NCBI RefSeq assembly: GCF_001278035.1
Contig: NZ_CP009452.1
Span: 2,885,501-2,949,500 of the forward strand
Source of the DNA: Sphingopyxis sp. 113P3
GTDB taxonomy: Bacteria; Pseudomonadota; Alphaproteobacteria; Sphingomonadales; Sphingomonadaceae
Reading direction: 5' to 3'
Length of the DNA stretch: 64,000 nt
The position numbers and the translations under genes were made by a program. Every line of letters starts with the position of its first letter. The stretch's first letter is position 1. Of the stretch, positions 17,566-26,933 are shown one piece after another. The notes below the pieces were generated by a model. The model searched no databases. It saw only the letters and a program-made list of their open reading frames with translations, and had not been told where the DNA came from.

Positions 17566-19128
17566 CTAGTTCACCATCCGCTCATAGCCTTCCCAATAGG
17601 GTGCGCGCAGGTCCTTGCGCAGGATCTTGCCCGAGGCGTTGCGCGGCAGGGCCTCGATCACGTCGACGCTGCGCGGCGCCTTGAAGGCGGCGATGCGTTC
17701 CCGGGTCCAGGCGATGATGTCTCCCTCCTCGATCGTCATGCCTGGCTTGGGAACGACGACGGCCTTCACCGTTTCGCCCCATTTCGCGTCGGGGATGCCG
17801 ATCACGGCGACTTCCTGCACGGCGGGGTGACCGTAGATCGCGCTCTCGACTTCGGCCGGATAGACATTCTCCCCGCCCGAGATGATCATGTCCTTCATCC
17901 GGTCATGGATATAAAGATAGCCGTCCTCGTCCATGTAGCCGGCGTCGCCCGTGTGGATCCAGCCGTCCGCAGTCATCGTCTTGGCGGTCGCGTCAGGAAG
18001 ATTCCAATAGCCTTGCATATTGTTCGACGAGCGGGTGACGACCTCGCCCACCTCGCCCGTTGGCACCTCCCCGCCGTCGGGGCCGAGGATCTTGATCTCG
18101 ACGCCGGGAAGCGGTTTGCCCGCCGAGCGCATCCGCTTGTTGCCCTCCGGATCATGGTCCTCGGGCGGAAGCATGCAGATGGTGCCCGTCGTCTCGGTCA
18201 TCCCATAGGCCTGGATGAACTGCGCGCCGAACATCTTGATGCACTGGCGCAAGAGGTCGAGCGGAATCGGCGCCGCGCCATAGAGAATATATTTGAGGCG
18301 GCTGTAATCGACGCTCGCGCAGCGCGGATGAAGAAGCAGCATCTGGAGCGCGGCGGGAACGATGAAGAAGCGCGTGACGCCATGATGCTCGACTGCGTCG
18401 AACACGCCGTCGGGATTGAATTCGGCAAGTACCACGCCCGGAAGCCCTGCTGCGAGCGCCATGATGCCAAGTCCGGTGCCCCCGATATGCGCGCAGGGCA
18501 TCGCGACGAGCACCGCCTCGTCATCCTCCCACTGGGTGTAGGGCATGTCGAGATTGGCGGAATTCTTGCGCAGCGCGAAAAGATTGGTGTTGGTGAGCAC
18601 CGCGCCCTTGGGGTTCCCGGTCGTGCCCGACGTGTAGAGCTGAAGCACGGCATCGTCCGGTCCCGACGGCGCGAAGTCGGTGCGCGTCGCAGCGTCGATC
18701 ATCGCGCGCGCTGCTTCGGCGCCGATGATCCGGGGCGCATGTTCGAGCTTGCCAGATAGCTGATCCGCCGCCGCCTCGAAACCAGGGCCGGTGAAAACGA
18801 TCTTCGCGCGCGTGTCATTGACGATGAACGCCCATTCGGCGGGGGCCAGGCGCCAGCCGATCGGCGCCATCACGATCCCCGCGCGCGCCGCGCCGTAAAA
18901 GAGCGTGAAATAAAGATCGCTGTTCTTGCCGATCCAGGCAATCCGGTCGCCCTTCTGAAGCCCCGCGGCCAGAAGCGCGCTCGCGACGCGCGCAGTCCGC
19001 TCTTCAAGATCGCCATAGGTCATCACCCGGTCTTCCTCGCGCATCGCGACGCGATCAGGCCGCTCCTTCGCCCAATGGGTGATAAACTCGTCGAAGGTTA
19101 AAAGGTCCGCGATGTCGCTCATGCTCAT
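17566..19128 (-). CDS. Fatty-acyl-CoA ligase / AMP-binding enzyme (520 aa)
   Basis: ANL-superfamily enzyme that activates a carboxylic acid with ATP and joins it to CoA. Seen: P-loop YTSGTTGNPKGA, adenine motif YGMTETTG, hinge/ATP motif GDAGYMDEDGYLYIHDRMKD, and the C-terminal catalytic lysine segment LPRNASGKILRKDL. Length and motifs fit long- or medium-chain fatty acyl-CoA synthetases (FadD-like). Good ribosome site (GGGAGAG). No beta-oxidation genes adjoin, so the acid is not known. Single gene, with 119 bp to the next upstream gene. Confidence 0.88.
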   Translation of the reverse strand: MSMSDIADLLTFDEFITHWAKERPDRVAMREEDRVMTYGDLEERTARVASALLAAGLQKGDRIAWIGKNSDLYFTLFYGAARAGIVMAPIGWRLAPAEWAFIVNDTRAKIVFTGPGFEAAADQLSGKLEHAPRIIGAEAARAMIDAATRTDFAPSGPDDAVLQLYTSGTTGNPKGAVLTNTNLFALRKNSANLDMPYTQWEDDEAVLVAMPCAHIGGTGLGIMALAAGLPGVVLAEFNPDGVFDAVEHHGVTRFFIVPAALQMLLLHPRCASVDYSRLKYILYGAAPIPLDLLRQCIKMFGAQFIQAYGMTETTGTICMLPPEDHDPEGNKRMRSAGKPLPGVEIKILGPDGGEVPTGEVGEVVTRSSNNMQGYWNLPDATAKTMTADGWIHTGDAGYMDEDGYLYIHDRMKDMIISGGENVYPAEVESAIYGHPAVQEVAVIGIPDAKWGETVKAVVVPKPGMTIEEGDIIAWTRERIAAFKAPRSVDVIEALPRNASGKILRKDLRAPYWEGYERMVN

Positions 19129-19247
19129 TTCTCTCCCGGGAGGCGCTTTTGCGCCATTCTCAGCTTTGATAACAACAGAGCTGCGGGCTTGGCAAGCGTA
19201 ACCCTTTGCAAGCTAAGCGCCCAGCGCCGGCCGCGGCATAGCGGCCG

Positions 19248-19883
19248 TCACGAACGGCGAAAAAGTAGCATCAGATTGTTGGCGGGCATCGCCTGCCGCG
19301 CGGCGAAGGCGAAGCCGGCCTCGAGCGCTGCGGCTTTCACCGCCTCGAGATCGCGCAGCCCCCATTCCGCGTCGCGCGCCCGAAGGCTCGCGTCGAAGGC
19401 GAGGTTGCTCGGCGCGGTGGGAACGCCGGTCTCGATAAAGGGGCCGTAGAGAATGAGCGGTGCGCCGCGAGCGAGGAGACGCGCCGCTCCCGCGAAAAGA
19501 CCGAGGGTCGCGCGCCACGGGCTGATATGGACCATGTTGATGCAGATGAGCCCGTCGGCGCGGCCGAGCCGCCAGTCGGGAGCGGCTGCATCAAGTCGGA
19601 GGGGCGAGGCGAGGTTCGCAAGCCCCGCCTCGGCGCTCCACGCCGCGATCGAGGCGAGCGCGGCCTCGTCTGGATCGCTCGGCTGCCAATCGAGCGCAGG
19701 GAAAGCAGCGGCGAAGTGGACGACATGCTCACCCGACCCGCTAGCGACTTCGAGTACAAGGCCCGCGCGCGGCAGCCATTCGGCAAGAACGTGGACGATC
19801 GCATCACGATTGCGCAGCGTCGCCGGCGCGTGACGCTTCGCCGCGGAGCCCCCTTCCCCGGGCGTCCAGGGCTCGGGGCTCAT
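19248..19883 (-). CDS. DUF938 SAM-dependent methyltransferase-fold protein (211 aa)
   Basis: Class I methyltransferase fold with motif I VLEVASGSGEHVVHFA and INMVHISPW, the signature of DUF938 (also known from a eukaryotic METTL26 relative). Substrate unknown. Start MSPEPWTPG overlaps the ABA4-like gene by 4 bp (ATGA), which decides between it and a longer frame and implies translational coupling. Confidence 0.85.
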   Translation of the reverse strand: MSPEPWTPGEGGSAAKRHAPATLRNRDAIVHVLAEWLPRAGLVLEVASGSGEHVVHFAAAFPALDWQPSDPDEAALASIAAWSAEAGLANLASPLRLDAAAPDWRLGRADGLICINMVHISPWRATLGLFAGAARLLARGAPLILYGPFIETGVPTAPSNLAFDASLRARDAEWGLRDLEAVKAAALEAGFAFAARQAMPANNLMLLFRRS

Positions 19884-20329
19884 TGCGCCTTGGCGAGCGC
19901 CCGGGCCCGCCGTTCGCGAACGATGAGCCACGCAAGCAGGCCGACCGGACCCGCCATGAGCGTCAGGAACAGGAAGGGAAGCTGGATGATCCGGCTGAAG
20001 CCCTTCTGGTCAGCATCGCGCGCGATCCACATGCCGGTGAAGAGGTCAAAGGCAAGATAATGCGTCCAACCGAGGGTCGCGCCGCCGGGGGCATCGAAGA
20101 GCTTCATCACCCCGGCCAGCGAGGAGAAATCGCCGCCCCCTGCCCCGCCGGGGTCGATGCCGCCAGTGAGAAAACCAGCGATCAGCACCGTGTAGACGAG
20201 GCAAAGCAGCGCAACGCCCGCATAGAGTATCGCCGAGAGGATGCGCGGGCTGCGCGGCGCGAAGGCGAGCGCCAGCCAGCCGGCGAGCGCCCAATAATTG
20301 GTGACAAGATAAAGGCTGTTCCAGCTCAT
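19880..20329 (-). CDS. ABA4-like (DUF4281) membrane protein (149 aa)
   Basis: Four hydrophobic segments (about 10-25, 31-55, 85-100, 113-137) and the family pattern GWTHYLAFDLFTGMWIARDA. The plant relative ABA4 is required for neoxanthin formation; bacterial members are often near carotenoid or lipid genes but have no proven activity. Translationally coupled to the DUF938 methyltransferase downstream. No carotenoid gene is visible in the window. Confidence 0.8.
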   Translation of the reverse strand: MSWNSLYLVTNYWALAGWLALAFAPRSPRILSAILYAGVALLCLVYTVLIAGFLTGGIDPGGAGGGDFSSLAGVMKLFDAPGGATLGWTHYLAFDLFTGMWIARDADQKGFSRIIQLPFLFLTLMAGPVGLLAWLIVRERRARALAKAQ

Positions 20330-20519
20330 TCAGGCTCCCTCCCCCGCCCGGCCGCAAGAGGCCGCGGCGCAGTTGCGCCCTGACGAGCGCCCTATCTGGT
20401 CTAGCGGTCCCATCGCGCCGAGCAAAGTCCCCCAAGACGCCACTGGCGACGCGAGGCCGGGACGCGCGGCGGCCTTGATCGCACGGACGAAATCTGAGGG
20501 GCGCGTGATCGCGTGCAGA

Positions 20520-22109
20520 TCAGCTCCCCCCGATCTCGCTCATCGAGGGCGTGCCGGGCGCGACCACAGGTTCGCTCCAGGTGAGCACGGGCTTGCGCGC
20601 CGCCATCGTCTCGTCGAGCCGCGCGCGCGGAGCGAAATGAGGCGCCGATTTAAGTGCCGGGTCACCATTCTTTGCCCGCATCGCGATACTGCGCAGCGCG
20701 CCGATGAACTGATCGAGCACCGCCTTCGATTCGGTCTCGGTCGGTTCGACCAGCATCGCACCGTGGACAACGAGCGGAAAATAGACCGTCATCGGGTGGT
20801 AGCCCTCGTCGATCAGCCCCTTGGCGATGTCGAGCGTCGTGAAGCCCTCGGCGAGCCCTTTATCGCTGAACAATGCCTCGTGCATGCACGGACCCGACGC
20901 CGCAAAGGGCGCGTCGAGCACATCCTCAAGGCCGCGCAGCACATAATTGGCATTGAGCACCGCATCCTCGGCGACCTGGCGCAGTCCGTCGGCACCGTGA
21001 CTGAGGATATAGGCGAGAGCGCGCGTGAACATGCCCATCTGGCCGTGAAAAGCGGTCATGCGGCCGAAGCTTTCGGGATGATCCTCGCCCGCGCTTTCCT
21101 CTTCGACCAGCCGGAACCGGCCGCCTTCCTTCGTGACGAAAGGCAGCGGCGCAAAGGGCGCGAGCGCCTTCGAGAGCACCACGGGGCCTGAGCCCGGGCC
21201 GCCGCCGCCGTGCGGGGTCGAGAAGGTCTTGTGCAGGTTGATGTGCATCGCATCGACGCCGAGGTCGCCAGGCCGCACACGCCCGACGATCGCGTTGAAA
21301 TTGGCACCGTCGCAATAGACATAGCCGCCCGCCGCGTGGACCGCATCCGAAATCGCCTTGAGGTCGCGCTCGAACAGGCCGCAGGTGTTGGGGTTGGTGA
21401 TCATGACCCCGGCAACATCGGGGCCGAGCCGGGCTTTGAGCGCAGCAAGGTCGACGCGGCCCTCGCGGGTGGCGGGAATATCCTCCACGCTGAAGCCTGC
21501 AAAGGCCGCCGTCGCAGGATTGGTACCGTGTGCGCTTTCGGGGACGAGCAGAACCCGCCGGTCTTCGCCGCGCGCCTGAAGCGCCGCCTTGATGCACAAG
21601 ATGCCGCAAAGTTCGCCATGCGCGCCGGCCTTGGGCGACATGGCGATGCTGTCCATGCCGGTGAGCGTGACCAGCCACTCGGCAAGCTCATGAATTACGG
21701 CATAGGCCCCCTGCACCGTCTCCTGCGGCTGCAGTGGGTGCGCATCGGCAAAGCCCGGCATCCGGGCGACCTTTTCGTTGAGGCGCGGGTTGTGCTTCAT
21801 CGTGCAGCTGCCGAGCGGGAAGAGGCCAAGGTCGATGGCATAATTCTGGCGGCTGAGACGCGTGTAATGACGCACGGCCTCGCCCTCGCTGAGGCCCGGC
21901 AGGCCGATCGGCGCCGAACGCGCGAGCGCGCCCAGATCGGCCGCAGGCGCCTCCTCGTCAAAATCGACCCCGGTCGTTTCGTTCGAGCCGATCTCGAAGA
22001 CCAGAGGCTCTTCGAGCATCAGCGCGCGGTTGCCGGTGAAGGTCACATTGTCGTCGGCACCGCCGGCGTTCATTTCCGGGCGCCACCCGGCGCGGTTGAG
22101 CGCGGTCAT
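20520..22109 (-). CDS. gcvPB: Glycine dehydrogenase (decarboxylating) subunit 2, GcvPB (529 aa)
   Basis: PLP-bearing half of the split P-protein of the glycine cleavage system; with GcvPA it decarboxylates glycine and loads the aminomethyl group on lipoyl-GcvH. Seen: PLP-lysine motif [32 protein letters not shown] and the NPNTCGLFE loop. Begins inside the last codon of gcvPA (ATGA overlap). Last gene of the gcv operon. Confidence 0.96.
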   Translation of the reverse strand: MTALNRAGWRPEMNAGGADDNVTFTGNRALMLEEPLVFEIGSNETTGVDFDEEAPAADLGALARSAPIGLPGLSEGEAVRHYTRLSRQNYAIDLGLFPLGSCTMKHNPRLNEKVARMPGFADAHPLQPQETVQGAYAVIHELAEWLVTLTGMDSIAMSPKAGAHGELCGILCIKAALQARGEDRRVLLVPESAHGTNPATAAFAGFSVEDIPATREGRVDLAALKARLGPDVAGVMITNPNTCGLFERDLKAISDAVHAAGGYVYCDGANFNAIVGRVRPGDLGVDAMHINLHKTFSTPHGGGGPGSGPVVLSKALAPFAPLPFVTKEGGRFRLVEEESAGEDHPESFGRMTAFHGQMGMFTRALAYILSHGADGLRQVAEDAVLNANYVLRGLEDVLDAPFAASGPCMHEALFSDKGLAEGFTTLDIAKGLIDEGYHPMTVYFPLVVHGAMLVEPTETESKAVLDQFIGALRSIAMRAKNGDPALKSAPHFAPRARLDETMAARKPVLTWSEPVVAPGTPSMSEIGGS

Positions 22110-23464
22110 GCCAGCACCTCCTTCAGCGCCGCGGCAAAGGCGGCGATATCCTCTACGGTCACGGTTTCGGTCACGGCAACGACGAGACCGTTCGCGAGCC
22201 CCTCATTGCCGGGATAGAGGCGGCCGAGCGACACGCCCCCCAGGACGCCCCTCTCGGCAAGCTCGTGCACGACGGGTCGCGCTGCCTTGGGAAGGACAAG
22301 GGTGAATTCGTTGAAGAAAACGCTGTTCATGACCGAGACGCCCGGCACTTTTGCAAGCGCATCCGCGGCTGCCTTGGCCCGGCTATGGTTGATCGCCGCG
22401 AGGCGGCGGAGGCCCGCTTCGCCGAGCAACGTCATGTGGATGCTGAAGGCGAGCGCACATAATCCGGAGTTTGTGCAGATATTGCTCGTCGCTTTCTCGC
22501 GCCGGATATGCTGTTCGCGCGTCGACAAGGTCAGCACGAAGCCGCGCTTGCCATTGGCGTCGACCGTCTCGCCGCACAGGCGCCCAGGCATCTGTCGGAC
22601 ATATTTGGCCTTGCAGGCGAAGAGCCCGACATAGGGTCCGCCGAACTGAAGGCCAACGCCGATCGACTGTCCCTCGCCGACCACAATATCGGCACCCATC
22701 TCGCCCGGCGCCTGGATGAGGCCGAGCGCGACCGGCTCGGTCACGACCGCAATCAGCAATGCGCCGGCTGCCTCACACGCAGCAGCGAGCGCGCGCATGT
22801 CGTCGAGGCGGCCGAGAATATCGGGATATTGGACGACGACGCAGCTCGTCTCCTTGTCGACCGCCGCGGCGAGCGCGCTCCAGTCGGTGGCGGCGTCGAG
22901 GCCCGGGTCTCCGTCAACGAGGAGGTCGCCGGTATATTTTGCCATCGTGCGCGCGACGCTGCGATAATGGGGATGCAGCCCCGTCGAGAGCAGGGCCTTG
23001 CCGCGCCGCGTTACCCGCCGCGCCATCACGATCGCTTCCCAGCAGGCGGTCGAACCGTCGTACATCGAGGCATTGGCGACGTCGGTGCCAAAGAGGCGCG
23101 CGACCTGCGTCTGAAACTCGAACAGCATCTGGAGCGTGCCCTGCGCGATCTCGGGCTGATAGGGCGTATAGGCGGTGAGAAATTCGCCGCGCTGGATGAG
23201 ATGGTCGACGCTCGCGGGCACATGGTGCCGATAGGCGCCTGCGCCGAGGAAGAAAGGTCCGTCGCCTGCGGCGCGATTCTGCCGAGCAAGGGCCGCCATA
23301 TGGCGCTCGACCGCAAGCTCGCTGGCGTGCATCGGCAGCTGGGCAATGGGCCCTGCAAGCTGGGCCGCTTCAGGGACGTCGACGAACAGATCGTCGATCG
23401 ACGATGCGCCGACCGCCGCGAGCATCGCGCTGCGGTCATCGGGGGTGAGGGGCAGGTAACGCAT
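22106..23464 (-). CDS. gcvPA: Glycine dehydrogenase (decarboxylating) subunit 1, GcvPA (452 aa)
   Basis: Non-PLP half of the split P-protein. Seen: [15 protein letters not shown] start typical of the family, [30 protein letters not shown] and [18 protein letters not shown]. It starts 3 bp after the embedded glycosyltransferase gene and overlaps gcvPB by 4 bp. Full length, no damage. Confidence 0.96.
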   Translation of the reverse strand: MRYLPLTPDDRSAMLAAVGASSIDDLFVDVPEAAQLAGPIAQLPMHASELAVERHMAALARQNRAAGDGPFFLGAGAYRHHVPASVDHLIQRGEFLTAYTPYQPEIAQGTLQMLFEFQTQVARLFGTDVANASMYDGSTACWEAIVMARRVTRRGKALLSTGLHPHYRSVARTMAKYTGDLLVDGDPGLDAATDWSALAAAVDKETSCVVVQYPDILGRLDDMRALAAACEAAGALLIAVVTEPVALGLIQAPGEMGADIVVGEGQSIGVGLQFGGPYVGLFACKAKYVRQMPGRLCGETVDANGKRGFVLTLSTREQHIRREKATSNICTNSGLCALAFSIHMTLLGEAGLRRLAAINHSRAKAAADALAKVPGVSVMNSVFFNEFTLVLPKAARPVVHELAERGVLGGVSLGRLYPGNEGLANGLVVAVTETVTVEDIAAFAAALKEVLA

Positions 23465-23467
23465 GAA

Positions 23468-24289
23468 TTACTCCGGCGAAGAAACGGGGTTTTCGGAAAA
23501 AAGCGGCGCGAGATCGGCGAGCGATCCACGAAAGGTCGCAGGGCCGCTGTGCGCGGTGCGGACCCAGGGCGCGAGCCAGATCCGGAAACCGGCAGCACGC
23601 GCGCGGTAGCAGAAGGCATAGTCCTCGGAGAGTTGCCGGCGAGTTTCAGGCTCGATCATCGGCATGAACAGCCCGTGCACCTCTTCGCCGACCCCGGCGT
23701 TCTGGCGGTCGCGCGCATCGACGCGGAAGGCGAGATCGCCGTGCCGCGCGCAGAGCGTTTCGATCACATCGCGCCGCACCAGCATGAAGGCACCGCCAAG
23801 CTGCGTCAGCTCGACCAGTTCATTCAGCTTGAACGACTGCGCGGGGTTGAGGAAACTCAGTGCGAAATCGCCGGTAAAGGCTGCAAGACCGCCGGGGTTG
23901 CTCCGCGCGAGCCCGCGCTCGGCAGCGCGCGCCACCTGCGCCCAGTTCACGACGCGGCGCGGGACCGGCGCGCCGAGGATCGCGCAATCGGGACGCCCGG
24001 CCATCGCTCCGAGCATGGCGAATACATCGTCGGCGGCAAAATCCACATCGTCGTCGATAAAGAGCAGATGTGTGCAGTCGCTCTTAAGGAAGATGTTGGC
24101 CAGCATGTCGCGCGCCCGGTGGATCTGCGCCTCGTGCAGGATGAATTCGAAGCGGAGGGGCAGCGCGCGCGCGGCCCCCGCCATCGCCAGCGCGAGCGCC
24201 GCGCGCACATAGCCGCCCTGCGCTCCCGCATAGATCGCGGTCGCAATCATCGGCCGGCAATCGGCAAGGGCGGGTGCTGCGGCGGTCAT
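23468..24289 (-). CDS. Glycosyltransferase-like protein embedded in the gcv operon (273 aa)
   Basis: GT-A-like fold: N-terminal Rossmann strand, a run LLFIDDDVDFAADD with the DxD-type acidic cluster (Asp79-81) for metal/nucleotide-sugar binding, LGGAFMLVRRDV, and SEDYAFCYRARAAGF (the ED acceptor-side motif). No transmembrane segment, so a cytosolic or peripheral enzyme. It lies between gcvH and gcvPA, 3 bp from the latter, although nothing in its sequence suggests glycine metabolism. Donor and acceptor unknown. Frame intact and base composition like its neighbours. Confidence 0.8.
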   Translation of the reverse strand: MTAAAPALADCRPMIATAIYAGAQGGYVRAALALAMAGAARALPLRFEFILHEAQIHRARDMLANIFLKSDCTHLLFIDDDVDFAADDVFAMLGAMAGRPDCAILGAPVPRRVVNWAQVARAAERGLARSNPGGLAAFTGDFALSFLNPAQSFKLNELVELTQLGGAFMLVRRDVIETLCARHGDLAFRVDARDRQNAGVGEEVHGLFMPMIEPETRRQLSEDYAFCYRARAAGFRIWLAPWVRTAHSGPATFRGSLADLAPLFSENPVSSPE

Positions 24290-24339
24290 GCCGCGGGCCC
24301 GATCGACAGGATGGCGAGAGATGTCATGAACCTATCTCC

Positions 24340-24361
24340 CCCCTCCCGCGACCGGGAGGGG
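24340..24361. repeat. CCCCTCCCG / CGGGAGGGG hairpin between gcvH and the glycosyltransferase gene
   Basis: A perfect 9-bp stem with a CGAC loop in the 78-bp spacer. There is no U tract on either side, so it is not a canonical terminator. It may be an mRNA-stabilising or attenuating stem, or a copy of the short C/G-rich palindromes dispersed in sphingomonad genomes. Confidence 0.6.
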
Positions 24362-24367
24362 CGTGAC

Positions 24368-24739
24368 TTACAGGCTGTCGCAGAATTCCTTGTAGGCGGC
24401 GGCATTCATCAGACCATCGAGCTGGCTCTTGTCGGATAGTGTCATGCGGAAGAACCAGCCTTCGCCTTCAGGATCGCTGTTGACGAGCGCGGGGTCTTCT
24501 TCGAGCTGGCTGTTGCCCTCGGTCACCACGCCATCGACAGGGGCGTAGACGTCGCTTGCTGCCTTCACCGATTCCACCACCGCCGCGTCGCCGCCCGCGC
24601 TCAATTCGGTCCCGGTGTCAGGCACTTCGACGAAGACGATGTCGCCAAGCTGGCCCTGTGCAAAATCGGTGATTCCGACCGTCGCGACTTCGCCGTCAAC
24701 GTCGATCCACTCATGTTCTTCGGTATAGTAACGCGGCAT
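24368..24739 (-). CDS. gcvH: Glycine cleavage H protein (123 aa)
   Basis: Lipoyl carrier that shuttles the aminomethyl group between P, T and L proteins. Seen: lipoylation motif ESVKAASD with Lys59, and the C-terminal EGEGWFFRM. Full length; 2 bp downstream of gcvT. Confidence 0.97.
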   Translation of the reverse strand: MPRYYTEEHEWIDVDGEVATVGITDFAQGQLGDIVFVEVPDTGTELSAGGDAAVVESVKAASDVYAPVDGVVTEGNSQLEEDPALVNSDPEGEGWFFRMTLSDKSQLDGLMNAAAYKEFCDSL

Positions 24740-24741
24740 CG

Positions 24742-25875
24742 TCAGCCTCCCTGTTTGCGGACATAATTGTGCGGAACAAATGGCATGGCGGCGACCGTCA
24801 CGGGCACGCGCTTCCCCCGCACCTCGGCGGCAAGCGCCGTGCCGGTCGCGGAGAGGCCCGTGGGCACGTAGCCCATTGCGATCGGCGCGCCGAGGCTCGG
24901 CGCGAAACCGCCCGAGGTCACGACGCCGATTTCGGTGTTGCCGTCGAAAAGCTTGGCGCCCTCGCGCACGGGCAACTTGCCATCGACAAGCAGCCCGACG
25001 CGCTTGCGCGGAGCGCCGTCGGCAAGATGGCCGAGGATGCGCGCGGCACCGGGAAAGTTGCCCTCCTCGCGCCGGCGCTTGGAAATCGCGAAGGCAAGAT
25101 CGCCTTCGACGGGATCGGTCGCGGGGTCGAGGTCATGCCCGTAGAGCGGCAGCCCTGCCTCGAGGCGCAGCGAGTCGCGCGCGCCAAGGCCGATGGGCTT
25201 TACCTCCTCCATCGCGCACAGCGCGTCGGCGAGCGCAGTGACGTGCGCCGCGGGCACCGAAATCTCGAACCCGTCCTCGCCGGTATAGCCCGACCGGCTG
25301 ATACCAAGCGGCACGCCGTTCCAATCGAAGGCATCCGCCTGCATGAACACCAGCGCGCCAACGCCCGGAACAAGCCGCTCGAGCGCCGCGGCGGCCTGCG
25401 GCCCCTGCAGCGCAAGCAGCGCCTGCTCGTCCATATGGTTGAGCCCGATCTCGTCGGGCAGATGCTCGCGCAGATGGGCGATATCGTCCCATTTCACGGC
25501 ACCGTTGACGACCATGTAGAGCCCCTGCTCGCCGCCGGTGATCATCAGGTCGTCCAGAATCCCGCCATCTTCCGCGAGCAGTAGCGAGTAGCGCATTCGG
25601 CCGGGTTTCAGCGCGGAAATATCGCCGGGAACGAGCGCTTCGAGCGCCTCGGCGGCGCCTTGGCCGCTCAGCAGAAGCTGTCCCATGTGGCTGACGTCGA
25701 ACAGCCCCGCATTCGCGCGGGTCCACAAATGTTCGGCCATGATGCCTTCATACTGGATCGGCATCCAGTAACCGGCAAATTCCACCATTCGTGCGCCCTT
25801 TGCCCGGTGCCAGGCATCGAGCGGCAGGGTGCCGATAGGCGCGGTCTCTTCGCCCGTCTGTTCGCTTGTCGTCAT
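24742..25875 (-). CDS. gcvT: Aminomethyltransferase GcvT (377 aa)
   Basis: T protein: transfers the methylene group from aminomethyl-GcvH to tetrahydrofolate, releasing ammonia. Seen: N-terminal [34 protein letters not shown] and [20 protein letters not shown] with the substrate-binding residues. First gene of the operon, directly behind the glycine riboswitch. Confidence 0.96.
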   Translation of the reverse strand: MTTSEQTGEETAPIGTLPLDAWHRAKGARMVEFAGYWMPIQYEGIMAEHLWTRANAGLFDVSHMGQLLLSGQGAAEALEALVPGDISALKPGRMRYSLLLAEDGGILDDLMITGGEQGLYMVVNGAVKWDDIAHLREHLPDEIGLNHMDEQALLALQGPQAAAALERLVPGVGALVFMQADAFDWNGVPLGISRSGYTGEDGFEISVPAAHVTALADALCAMEEVKPIGLGARDSLRLEAGLPLYGHDLDPATDPVEGDLAFAISKRRREEGNFPGAARILGHLADGAPRKRVGLLVDGKLPVREGAKLFDGNTEIGVVTSGGFAPSLGAPIAMGYVPTGLSATGTALAAEVRGKRVPVTVAAMPFVPHNYVRKQGG

Positions 25876-25944
25876 GTCAGTCTCCCGTCGTTGACACGGC
25901 GAGACGCGGCCTCTCGCCGCTCCGTCGCCATGCCCCCTCTGTCA

Positions 25945-26135
25945 CGGGAACCTGAGAGTTTTCCCTTGGGGGATGCGCCCCAAGGTTACCCCTTCGGTGG
26001 TTCCGGCACGGCCGGAACGCTTTCCAGAGTGTCCGTTCCAGCCTGCGCGGTCCTGCGAACCTGAGAGTTTCCGGGGCGGTTGCTCCTTCGGTGGCGAGGC
26101 GCGGATCGCTCCGCACCGCGCGCTCTCCCGCGCGG
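25945..26135 (-). ncRNA. Tandem glycine riboswitch upstream of gcvT
   Basis: Read on the minus strand there are two aptamers in tandem. Aptamer I (about 26135-26060) opens with CGGGAGAGC, contains CCACCGAAGGAGCAA and closes with ACTCTCAGG. Aptamer II (about 26045-25950) contains CCACCGAAGGGGTAACC and closes with ACTCTCAGG. These are the conserved glycine-riboswitch elements. It ends about 70 nt before gcvT. Glycine binding to this class usually switches the cleavage operon on; the expression platform was not resolved. Confidence 0.93.
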
Positions 26136-26197
26136 CCGGCCGAATCCCCTGCGGGCTCCGGCAGACGGCTGAGCCTTGGCGGCGCGCTTTCTCAGAG

Positions 26198-26857
26198 TCA
26201 ATCGGCGAGCGCGCGGATCGCGTCGTTTTCGTGAACATAGGAGCCGCTTTCGCGGCGGGATGCGATCGCAAGGATCGCTTTGGCCACGATTTCGGCGGGA
26301 ATCGAGCGATAGCGGCGAAGCGATCCGAAAAGCAGCGCGTCGAACAGGGGCGCCGCCGCGATCGCAATCCCCTCCCCCAGCCGCGCAGGGCCCGGCCGCC
26401 TGCCGGTGAGCAGACCGGGACGGATCATGTCGAGCCGGTCGAAACCGAGAGCGCGCAGGCCCTCTTCGGTTTCGCCCTTGGTTCTCAAATAGAAATTGCG
26501 GCTTCTGGCCGACGCGCCAACCGAACTCACGACAATCATCCGCGCCGCGCCGCCCACCCGCGCGCCGCGCGCCGCCGAGAGGATGAGATCGCGATCGACC
26601 GCGCGAAACGCCGCCTGCGAGCCCGCCGTGCGGATGGTGGTCCCGAGGCAGGAGATCAGCACTTCGGGCTGCTGGGCGGCGATCATGTCCGCCCAGCGTT
26701 CGGGCGGGGCGACGAGCAGCAGGTGGTGGTCCGGCAGATCACCGGGGTCGCGGCGCGCGAGGATGGTGAGCGATAGATCACCCGCCTCCTGGACGACGCT
26801 GCGTCCGACGAGGCCGGTCGCGCCGACCAGCAGAATTTTCGGATGAGCCTCTCTCAT
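26198..26857 (-). CDS. NAD(P)-binding Rossmann protein, HTATIP2/YbjT-like (219 aa)
   Basis: Atypical short-chain dehydrogenase. Seen: nucleotide-binding GATGLVG at residues 12-18, VVSSVGAS (active-site-like Ser) and FYLRTKGETE (YxxxK-like: the Tyr and Lys are four apart). Such proteins bind NADPH but often have no proven enzyme activity. Start MREAHPKILL. Single gene between the riboswitch and dgt. Confidence 0.75.
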   Translation of the reverse strand: MREAHPKILLVGATGLVGRSVVQEAGDLSLTILARRDPGDLPDHHLLLVAPPERWADMIAAQQPEVLISCLGTTIRTAGSQAAFRAVDRDLILSAARGARVGGAARMIVVSSVGASARSRNFYLRTKGETEEGLRALGFDRLDMIRPGLLTGRRPGPARLGEGIAIAAAPLFDALLFGSLRRYRSIPAEIVAKAILAIASRRESGSYVHENDAIRALAD

Positions 26858-26933
26858 CCCGCTTCTCTATCAGCCTTGCGCGCCAATGACACATGCGTGT
26901 GTCCAAAGGCTGCGACAGCAATCTGCGCGCGCC

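Noticed and set aside
22508..24439. 643-codon plus-strand frame opposite gcvPA and the glycosyltransferase
   Set aside because: Same reason; its composition mirrors the third-codon-position GC of the real genes.
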